NCBI GenBank assembly: GCA_024689525.1
Contig: JAILDI010000142.1
Coordinates: 1 to 10,957, forward strand
DNA from: Bacteroidales bacterium
Lineage (GTDB): Bacteria > Bacteroidota > Bacteroidia > Bacteroidales > UBA932
Direction: 5' to 3'
Length of the DNA stretch: 10,957 nucleotides
Shown here: one piece after another, positions 6,242 through 10,957 of the stretch
Numbering within the stretch: position 1 is the first letter of the stretch
How the letters are laid out: every line of letters begins with the position of its first letter
The notes under the pieces: generated by a model
The model's database searches: none
Told to the model about the DNA's origin: nothing
Seen by the model: the letters and a program-made list of their open reading frames with translations, nothing else
Made by a program: the position numbers and the translations under genes

Positions 6242-6585
6242 TTCTTAAGCAGTTCTTCGATGTGCTGGGCGTAGTCCAGGGAGGTGTCCAGGAGGAAAAC
6301 CAGCTCCGGAACGATCCGCAGCTGCTTTGCCATCGCGTGGCCCAGTTCGCCCCTGATCCTTCCCAGGTTCTCCTCCAGCATGGCCATCACGCTCTGCTGG
6401 TGGTCCGACGGGAACACGCTCACGAACACCTTGGCTACGGACAGGTCCGGACTGATGCGCACCTCGCTCACGGTAACCAGGGCTCCGCCCCACGCCGCCA
6501 TACCCTTGGAGCGGATGATCTCCGCCAGGGCCTTCTGTATTTCACGGGCAACCTTGAGCTGCCTTGTCGATGCGGGTTTTTCCAT
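6238..6585 (-). CDS. rbfA: 30S ribosome-binding factor A
   Basis: The 115-residue protein has the RbfA pattern: RQLKVAREIQKALAEIIR near the N-terminus, VTVSEVRISPDLSVAKVFVS in the middle and the C-terminal LRIVPELVFLLDTSLDYAQH, ending with HIEELLKK. RbfA is a KH-type RNA-binding factor that helps 16S rRNA 5'-end maturation and late 30S assembly, notably in the cold. Length matches the family. Its ATG shares one base with the tyrS stop (TAATG), and its TGA overlaps the LolC/E start, so it should be translated by coupling. The rbfA - LolC/E order is known from other Bacteroidetes genomes, which supports both calls. Confidence 0.95.
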   Translation of the reverse strand: MEKPASTRQLKVAREIQKALAEIIRSKGMAAWGGALVTVSEVRISPDLSVAKVFVSVFPSDHQQSVMAMLEENLGRIRGELGHAMAKQLRIVPELVFLLDTSLDYAQHIEELLKK

Positions 6586-7874
6586 TATTTGATATTAATA
6601 ATGTAATAGTTCTTCTTCCCCTTCTGGGCCAGGATGTAGTGCCCGTTCACGATATCATCGGCAGTAACTTCCCGGTCGATGCCGGCGATTTTCTCCTTGT
6701 TCATCGACACTCCGCCGCCCTGCACCATCTTGCGGGCCTCTCCCTTGGAGGGGAGGATGTCGGTCTTCACGGCCAGCAGGTCCAGGATGTTGCAAGGGAA
6801 ATCATTGGCGCTGAGCTCGTAGGAAGGCACATTGGCGAAGACCTCACGCACGGTGCGCTCGTCCATACCGCGGAATGTCTCTGCCGATACGTTGCCGAAG
6901 AGCAGCTGTGATGCTGCCACGGCATTGTCATAGGCTTCCTGCCCGTGGCACATTACGGTAACCTCGCGGGCCAGGGCCTTCTGCAGCACACGGCGGCCGG
7001 GATCTTCCCTCTGCTCGGCGATGAGTGCGTCGATGGTTTCCTTCGGCAGCATGGTGAAGATCTTGATGTAGCTCTCCGCATCCACGTCCGACACGTTCAG
7101 CCAGAACTGGTAGAACTCGTAGGGCGATGTGCGCTCCGCATCCAGCCAGATGTTGCCCTTTTCGGTTTTGCCGAACTTGGTTCCATCGGCCTTGCGGATA
7201 AGAGGGCAGGTGAGTGCGAAGGCCTCGCCCCCGGCGATACGGCGGATGAGCTCGGTGCCGGTGGTGATGTTGCCCCACTGGTCGCTTCCGCCCAGCTGCA
7301 GCACGCAGCCCTTGTTCTTCCACAGCCAGAAGAAATCGTAGCCCTGCATGAGCTGGTAGCTGAATTCAGTGAAGGACATACCCTCCGAGGAGTCCCTCTG
7401 CAGGCGCTTCTTCACGGAATCCTTGGCCATCATATAGTTGACGGTGATATGCTTGCCGATGTCGCGGATGAAGTTGATGAAGCTGTAGTCCTTCATCCAG
7501 TCGTAGTTGTTCACGAGCTCCGCCTTGTTGGGGGCGTCCGACTCGAAATCCAGGAACCGGCCCAACTGTGCCTTGATGCAGGCAACGTTGTGGTTGAGGG
7601 TTTCCTCGTCCAGCAGATTTCTTTCGGCCGATTTCATCGACGGATCACCGATCATACCCGTGGCTCCGCCAACCAGCGCGATGGGCTTATGCCCGCACGC
7701 CTGGAAATGTTTGAGAATCATCACGCTCACCAGATGGCCGATATGCAGTGAATCCGCCGTGGGGTCGATGCCCACATATGCCGCTGCAGGCCCCTGCATC
7801 AGCTTTTCTTCCGTTCCGGGCATAATGTCCTGGATCATCCCCCTCCATCTGAGCTCTTCAACAAAGTTTTTCAT
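6585..7874 (-). CDS. tyrS: Tyrosyl-tRNA synthetase
   Basis: The 429-residue class I aminoacyl-tRNA synthetase charges tRNA-Tyr. The HIGH motif is intact at residues 44-47 ([10 protein letters not shown]), with the upstream [10 protein letters not shown] that binds tyrosine. The second class I signature is KFGKT (233-237), the usual TyrRS form of [14 protein letters not shown] (195-203) is the conserved tyrosine-pocket loop. An S4-like RNA-binding domain occupies the last 65 or so residues ([17 protein letters not shown]). Length and domain order fit the bacterial TyrS family. It is the first gene of a five-gene overlapping operon and has its own promoter at 7911-7941. Start chosen at the ATG 7874-7872, preceded by an A/G-rich GAAGAAA. 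Confidence 0.98.
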   Translation of the reverse strand: MKNFVEELRWRGMIQDIMPGTEEKLMQGPAAAYVGIDPTADSLHIGHLVSVMILKHFQACGHKPIALVGGATGMIGDPSMKSAERNLLDEETLNHNVACIKAQLGRFLDFESDAPNKAELVNNYDWMKDYSFINFIRDIGKHITVNYMMAKDSVKKRLQRDSSEGMSFTEFSYQLMQGYDFFWLWKNKGCVLQLGGSDQWGNITTGTELIRRIAGGEAFALTCPLIRKADGTKFGKTEKGNIWLDAERTSPYEFYQFWLNVSDVDAESYIKIFTMLPKETIDALIAEQREDPGRRVLQKALAREVTVMCHGQEAYDNAVAASQLLFGNVSAETFRGMDERTVREVFANVPSYELSANDFPCNILDLLAVKTDILPSKGEARKMVQGGGVSMNKEKIAGIDREVTADDIVNGHYILAQKGKKNYYIINIK

Positions 7875-7890
7875 ATGTCGATTTCTTCTT

Positions 7891-7911
7891 GTAGGTTTTT
7901 AAATAACCTAC
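7891..7911 (-). promoter_or_regulatory. Inverted repeat at the tyrS transcription start
   Basis: A perfect 7-bp inverted repeat, GTAGGTT - 7 nt - AACCTAC, lies immediately after the tyrS -7 box and shares its last base. It covers the predicted transcription start (near 7905) and ends 16 nt before the ATG. It could be an operator for a dimeric regulator or a hairpin at the mRNA 5' end. It is too small for a T-box. Confidence 0.45.
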
Positions 7912-7941
7912 AAAGATAATCAAAAACGGGCATAAAAAAAA
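7911..7941 (-). promoter_or_regulatory. Promoter of the tyrS operon
   Basis: TATCTTTG (7918-7911, minus strand) is a perfect -7 box. The -33 position, 19 to 20 nt upstream, falls in the T-tract of the preceding terminator and reads TTTT in place of TTTG. Predicted leader about 30 nt. Confidence 0.7.
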
Positions 7942-7960
7942 GCCGCCCTTGCGGGGCGGC
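7934..7960 (-). terminator. Intrinsic terminator of the histone-like gene
   Basis: On the minus strand a perfect 7-bp GC stem GCCGCCC / GGGCGGC with a 5-nt loop is followed directly by eight T. It starts about 20 nt after the stop codon of the 57-residue gene. Its T-tract doubles as the -33 region of the tyrS promoter. Confidence 0.9.
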
Positions 7961-7980
7961 AGAGTTCTAAGCCGAAGGAA

Positions 7981-8154
7981 TTACTTTGCGGCTTCCACGG
8001 AAACCTTACGGAATTCCTTGAGATCCTTCATAAGAGCGAGGGCAGCCTTGCGGGCGCGTGCACCGGCGGCTTTGTTACCCTTTACTACCTGGGCCTCTGC
8101 GTTCTTTGCGAACTCGGCGATCTCTGCATTGATTTTTTCAACAAGCTGTTTCAT
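7981..8154 (-). CDS. Histone H1-like protein (Hc1 family), 57 aa
   Basis: The minus-strand ORF from the ATG at 8154-8152 to TAA at 7983-7981 encodes a 57-residue Lys/Ala-rich protein beginning MKQLVEKINAEIAEFAKN, with KGNKAAGARARKAALALMKD in the middle and KEFRKVSVEAAK at the end. This matches the short H1-like (Hc1, PF07432) proteins of Bacteroidetes, whose hallmark is the GNKAAGxRARKASL segment. They are thought to bind DNA and help pack the nucleoid. It is monocistronic: its own promoter lies upstream (8203-8233) and a strong terminator follows. Confidence 0.88.
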   Translation of the reverse strand: MKQLVEKINAEIAEFAKNAEAQVVKGNKAAGARARKAALALMKDLKEFRKVSVEAAK

Positions 8155-8202
8155 AATTAGTTGATTTGGTTTAGTTTGTTAGAGTAATATCCAAAGTTTT
8201 GC

Positions 8203-8233
8203 ACAAGGTAGAGAAAAAAAATCAATTCACAAA
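8203..8233 (-). promoter_or_regulatory. Promoter of the histone-like gene
   Basis: TTTG (8233-8230) - 19 nt - TACCTTGT (8210-8203) on the minus strand. The -7 box is one position off the TAnnTTTG consensus; the -33 box is exact. The spacer and surroundings are very AT-rich. Predicted leader about 40 nt. Confidence 0.6.
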
Positions 8234-8261
8234 AAAATAAAAGTAAAAAATGCAGAAAAAA

Positions 8262-8876
8262 CTAAATTTCAGGCGTTTCCCCGGCACTTTTTTCCACTTT
8301 TTCCTCTCTTTTTATCTTCGTATTCAGAAAACTCATCGCTTTTTGTGCACCAATCGTCGAGAAATCCTTGATTCCTTGGATGATACGCGCGGAAATTTCG
8401 GGAACGAGAGTTTTTTCTTCCTCACTAAGGTCTCCCAGCACAAAATCTATCTGTCCGCCCCTGGAAAACTCATTGCCGATACCAACCCTGATCCGCGCCC
8501 ACGAATCGGTTTCCAGAGTGTCGATAATGTTCTGGAGACCGTTGTGGCCGCCGGCGCTGCCGCCTTCCCGCATACGGATTGTGCCGAAGGGGAGATTCAG
8601 GTCGTCGGAGATGACAATAAGGTTTTCGATCGGGATGGACAGCTTCTGCATCCAATAGCGTACGGCGTTGCCGCTCAGGTTCATATAAGTCGATGGCTTG
8701 AGCAGATGGAAGTGCCTTCCCTTGAAAGAGACTTCCGCAACCGAGCCGTAGCGCTGCACGGAAAACAAAGTATTGGACGCCTGAGCCCAGGCATCCAATA
8801 CCATAAATCCCATGTTGTGACGGGTGGAGGCGTATTCGGCCCCGATGTTTCCGAGTCCTGCAACCAGATACTCCAT
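8262..8876 (-). CDS. pth: Peptidyl-tRNA hydrolase
   Basis: The 204-residue enzyme frees tRNA from peptidyl-tRNAs that drop off ribosomes. The N-terminal signature YLVAGLGNIGAEYASTRHN holds Asn10 and the catalytic His20. Further active-site features are KPSTYMNLSG (Asn66), SDDLNLPFG (Asp91/92) and GGHNGLQNI (Asn112), all in the expected order and spacing. The last 20 residues are a charged tail (KIKREEKVEKSAGE) beyond the usual end. It starts 21 nt after the rplY stop, so rplY and pth form a transcription unit; this pairing is common in bacteria. Two other translation genes, tyrS and rbfA, are nearby on the same strand. No hairpin terminator was seen after the stop; only T-rich DNA precedes the next promoter. 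Confidence 0.97.
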   Translation of the reverse strand: MEYLVAGLGNIGAEYASTRHNMGFMVLDAWAQASNTLFSVQRYGSVAEVSFKGRHFHLLKPSTYMNLSGNAVRYWMQKLSIPIENLIVISDDLNLPFGTIRMREGGSAGGHNGLQNIIDTLETDSWARIRVGIGNEFSRGGQIDFVLGDLSEEEKTLVPEISARIIQGIKDFSTIGAQKAMSFLNTKIKREEKVEKSAGETPEI

Positions 8877-8897
8877 AACCGCCAGTTAAGGAAAGAA

Positions 8898-9479
8898 TTA
8901 GGCCTTTGCAGCCTCTGCAGCGGCCTGCTGCATGGCGCGGGTGGTCTTTACGCGGCAGATGATGGTGTTCTTGTCCGACAGGATCTTGATTCCATCGTAC
9001 TTGAGGTCGCCTGCGGTGAGGCGCTTGTCAAGCTCCAGGGGAGTCACATCCACGTCCAGCTGGTCCGGGAGGTCCTTCATGAGGGCCTGCACCTTGAGGC
9101 TGCGGGATACCTGTACGAACTTACCACCGGCCTGCACGCCCACGGGGTGACCGAAGATGTTCAGGGGAACATTGATGGCGATGGGCTTCTTCTCGTCAAC
9201 TGCGAGGAAGTCTACGTGGAGACAGTTGTCCTCCACCGGATGCCACTGGTACTCGTGTGCCACTGCGGTGTATACTTTACCGCCAAGATTAAGGTCTACG
9301 ATGTAGGCTGCGGGAGTGTGGGTAAGACCCTGGAGTTCCTTCTCCTTAACGGTGAAGAGAACATTGTCCATACCTGCGCCATAGAGATTGCAGGGAACCA
9401 GACCCTGACGGCGGAAAGCCTTGATAACGGCCTTGTTGCCTTTTTCACGGATTTCTCCGTTGAGAGCGAAATGCTTCAT
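8898..9479 (-). CDS. rplY: 50S ribosomal protein L25, long CTC/TL5 form
   Basis: The 193-residue protein is the two-domain form of L25. Residues about 1-90 form the 5S rRNA-binding domain (ALNGEIREKGNKAVIKAFRR; the VPCNLYGAG loop; HEYQWHPV). Residues about 95-180 form the TL5/CTC C-terminal domain (INVPLNIFGHPVGVQAGGKF; LDVDVTPLELDKRLTAGDL). An Ala-rich tail (QQAAAEAAKA) ends it. It belongs to the central protuberance of the large subunit. It heads the rplY-pth unit, read from a consensus promoter at 9567-9598 through a leader of about 80 nt containing two hairpins. Start at the ATG 9479-9477. Confidence 0.95.
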   Translation of the reverse strand: MKHFALNGEIREKGNKAVIKAFRRQGLVPCNLYGAGMDNVLFTVKEKELQGLTHTPAAYIVDLNLGGKVYTAVAHEYQWHPVEDNCLHVDFLAVDEKKPIAINVPLNIFGHPVGVQAGGKFVQVSRSLKVQALMKDLPDQLDVDVTPLELDKRLTAGDLKYDGIKILSDKNTIICRVKTTRAMQQAAAEAAKA

Positions 9480-9508
9480 TGTAATTAAGTTTAAAAATGT
9501 GTTACTCA

Positions 9509-9557
9509 GTCTTTTGTTTCAAAGACCCCATTGCACCAAAAAGGGTTGTCCCTTTTT
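9509..9557 (-). promoter_or_regulatory. Structured 5' leader of rplY: two hairpins
   Basis: In the transcribed minus strand an 8-bp perfect stem AAAAAGGG / CCCTTTTT with loop ACAA (9557-9538) is followed by a 6-bp stem GTCTTT / AAAGAC with a 6-nt loop (9526-9509). Both lie between the predicted start (near 9561) and the ATG at 9479. The first resembles a terminator stem, with its T-run inside the stem. Such leaders often allow a ribosomal protein to control its own synthesis; that role is a guess here. Confidence 0.4.
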
Positions 9558-9566
9558 TAAGGCCCG

Positions 9567-9598
9567 CAAAGGTAGTATCTATTTTCGGAATTTCCAAA
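9567..9598 (-). promoter_or_regulatory. Promoter of rplY-pth
   Basis: TTTG (9598-9595) - 20 nt - TACCTTTG (9574-9567), an exact match to the Bacteroidetes housekeeping consensus. It overlaps the divergent tpiA promoter by 17 bp. Confidence 0.85.
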
Positions 9599-9613
9599 TA
9601 ATTAGTATCTTTG
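9582..9613 (+). promoter_or_regulatory. Promoter of tpiA
   Basis: The -7 box TATCTTTG (9606-9613) is exact; the -33 position (9582-9585) reads TTTT with a 20-nt spacer. A perfect 10-bp palindrome CGTTTAAACG (9618-9627) covers the predicted start region, about 20 nt before the ATG, and could be an operator. Confidence 0.75.
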
Positions 9614-9647
9614 TGTCCGTTTAAACGAATACCTAAAAACAAAAGAT

Positions 9648-10403
9648 ATGAGAAAATACATCGTTGCAGGCAACTGGAAAATGAACACCACAGTTCCTGA
9701 AGGCGTAGAACTCGCCAAAGCAGTAGTTGAGAAAGCAAAAGAACTTCCCGCAAACGTAAAACTCGTGGTGGCACCCCCGTTCACCCACCTCGCCCCCGTG
9801 GCGGAGGCCCTCAAGGGCTCCAAGGTGGCCCTCAGCGCACAGAACTGCGCAGACCATGTGAAAGGCGCCTACACCGGTGAAGTTGCTCCCGCAATGCTCA
9901 CTTCCCTCGGCTGCGAATACACCATCCTGGGTCACTCGGAGCGCCGCCAGTACTACGGCGAAACCGACGAAAAGCTTGTGGTGAAGACAAGGCTCGCCCT
10001 TGACGCAGGCCTCAAGGTTATCCTCTGCGTAGGTGAGAGCCTGGACGAGAGGAAGGCCGGCAAGCACTTCCAGGTGGTTACGGACCAGACCAAGGCCGTC
10101 CTCTACACCCTCAATCCGGAAGACCTTGCAAACATCGTCATCGCATACGAGCCCGTATGGGCAATCGGCACAGGCGAAACCGCAACTGCCGCACAGGCGG
10201 AGGAAATCCACGCCTGCATCCGCAACGTCATCGAGGAGAAGTTCGGTGCCGCTGCAGCAGACGACATGACCATCCTTTACGGTGGCTCCTGCAAGCCTTC
10301 GAACGCTAAGGAACTCTTCGCGGAGAAGGACATCGACGGCGGCCTTATCGGTGGTGCCGCCCTCAAGGCGGAAGACTTCATTGCAATCGCAGCTTCCTTT
10401 TGA
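9648..10403 (+). CDS. tpiA: Triose-phosphate isomerase
   Basis: The 251-residue TIM-barrel enzyme interconverts dihydroxyacetone phosphate and glyceraldehyde 3-phosphate in glycolysis and gluconeogenesis. AGNWKMN places Asn9 and catalytic Lys11; LGHSERRQYYGE holds the electrophile His96; AYEPVWAIGTGETAT holds the catalytic base Glu168 and the flexible loop 6. The phosphate-binding YGGSCKPSNAKEL and DGGLIGGAALKAEDF close the barrel. All key residues are present and length is standard. It is the first gene on the plus strand, read from 9606-9613, and its stop overlaps the TTG start of the glycerate kinase gene. Confidence 0.98.
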   Translation: MRKYIVAGNWKMNTTVPEGVELAKAVVEKAKELPANVKLVVAPPFTHLAPVAEALKGSKVALSAQNCADHVKGAYTGEVAPAMLTSLGCEYTILGHSERRQYYGETDEKLVVKTRLALDAGLKVILCVGESLDERKAGKHFQVVTDQTKAVLYTLNPEDLANIVIAYEPVWAIGTGETATAAQAEEIHACIRNVIEEKFGAAAADDMTILYGGSCKPSNAKELFAEKDIDGGLIGGAALKAEDFIAIAASF

Positions 10404-10957
10404 TCCTTGTAGCGCCTGATTCATTCAAAGAGTGCCTCTCGTCCAGGGAGGTGGCGCGTGCCATAAGTTCCGCGCTCGGGGAAAGATTCCCGGGCGCGGA
10501 AATCGTTGAAATGCCCCTGGCCGACGGGGGAGAGGGCACTGTCGATGTGGTAACGCGGGCCCTGGGGGGCTCTATTTGCCGTGCTATGGTTTGCGGGCCT
10601 ATCGGGATGCCTGTCGATGCCCTGTATGGCATCGCCGGGGACACTGCCGTGATCGAGGTTGCCCAGGCCTGCGGGCTGCAACTTCTCAAAGCCTCTGAGC
10701 GTAATCCCCTGACAGCCACATCCCGCGGAGTGGGCGAGGTGCTTCTTGCAGCCCGCGAGCGTGGATGCCGTCATTTCCTTATCGGCCTTGGCGGAACAGC
10801 AACCTGCGACGGCGGAGCAGGGATGCTTTCGGTACCCGGATTGCGCGAGGCAATGGCCGGGGCCTCGGTTGAGCTGCTCTGCGATGTGGACAATCCCTTC
10901 CTCGGGCCCCGTGGCGCGGCGCGCGTTTTCGCCCCGCAGAAGGGCGCATCACCATCC
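10400..10957 (+). CDS. glxK: Glycerate kinase (GlxK/GarK family), partial, TTG start
   Basis: The frame is open for 186 codons to the window end. It reads ILVAPDSFKECLSSREVARA at the N-terminus, then GAEIVEMPLADGGEGTVDVV and, further on, FLIGLGGTATCDGGAGML. These are the hallmarks of the type I glycerate kinase fold (PF02595), which phosphorylates D-glycerate, usually to 2-phosphoglycerate. The C-terminal half is beyond the edge. There is no ATG in register with the family's first residues; the only sensible start is TTG at 10400-10402, which overlaps the tpiA stop (TTGA), giving (M)ILVAPDSFKE, the usual N-terminus. Coupling to tpiA is therefore likely and places the gene in central carbon metabolism. 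It is easily missed by ATG-only gene calling. Confidence 0.93.
   Translation, partial: MILVAPDSFKECLSSREVARAISSALGERFPGAEIVEMPLADGGEGTVDVVTRALGGSICRAMVCGPIGMPVDALYGIAGDTAVIEVAQACGLQLLKASERNPLTATSRGVGEVLLAARERGCRHFLIGLGGTATCDGGAGMLSVPGLREAMAGASVELLCDVDNPFLGPRGAARVFAPQKGASPS

Noticed and set aside
8250..9488. A 412-codon plus-strand ORF opposite pth and rplY
   Set aside because: It is antisense to two genes with full family signatures and has no recognisable motifs or promoter.
9633..10424. A 263-codon minus-strand ORF opposite tpiA
   Set aside because: It mirrors tpiA, whose catalytic residues are all present; a shadow frame.

Overview
The window comes from a member of the Bacteroidota, most likely the order Bacteroidales. 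Several intergenic regions carry the phylum-specific promoter pair TTTG / TAnnTTTG with a spacer of 19 to 20 nt. The gene content also fits: a 57-residue histone H1-like protein, a CTC-type L25, a LolC/E-type permease and a COG1672-type AAA ATPase. No phage genes, transposase, integrase, CRISPR array, tRNA or rRNA gene was seen.

Right side (about 3450-10957): GC-rich housekeeping DNA. A leftward operon runs tyrS - rbfA - LolC/E-family permease - FecCD-family permease - ABC ATPase, and every junction overlaps by 1 or 4 nt. To its right lie a histone-like gene with its own promoter and terminator, then a leftward rplY-pth pair. tpiA runs rightward from a promoter that physically overlaps the rplY promoter. 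A glycerate kinase gene, cut by the window end, starts at a TTG inside the tpiA stop.

Left side (about 251-3452): an AT-rich accessory block between the ABC ATPase gene and polA, whose first 50 codons are at the left edge. It is bounded by two identical 43-bp direct repeats. All its genes run leftward: an AAA ATPase with its own promoter, a short lipoprotein of unknown function, a decayed gene, a 199-residue protein of unknown function, and a short secreted peptide with one YD/RHS-type motif. The repeat is read in the same frame at both ends, so the ABC ATPase and the YD peptide share the tail ATFGEVVISDGGTS. The copy next to polA is most of a 43-nt hairpin. A second hairpin with the same 13-17-13 geometry lies just beyond it, with a compensatory base-pair change and a mismatch at the same stem position.

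Most interesting interpretation (inference): the 3.2-kb block was inserted into a continuous ABC ATPase-polA operon at a hairpin-type repeat. Collapse of the two repeats would rejoin the ABC reading frame into a 255-residue ORF whose end overlaps the polA start. Whether the hairpins are a repeated family with a dedicated recombinase or transposase can only be settled by a genome-wide search.
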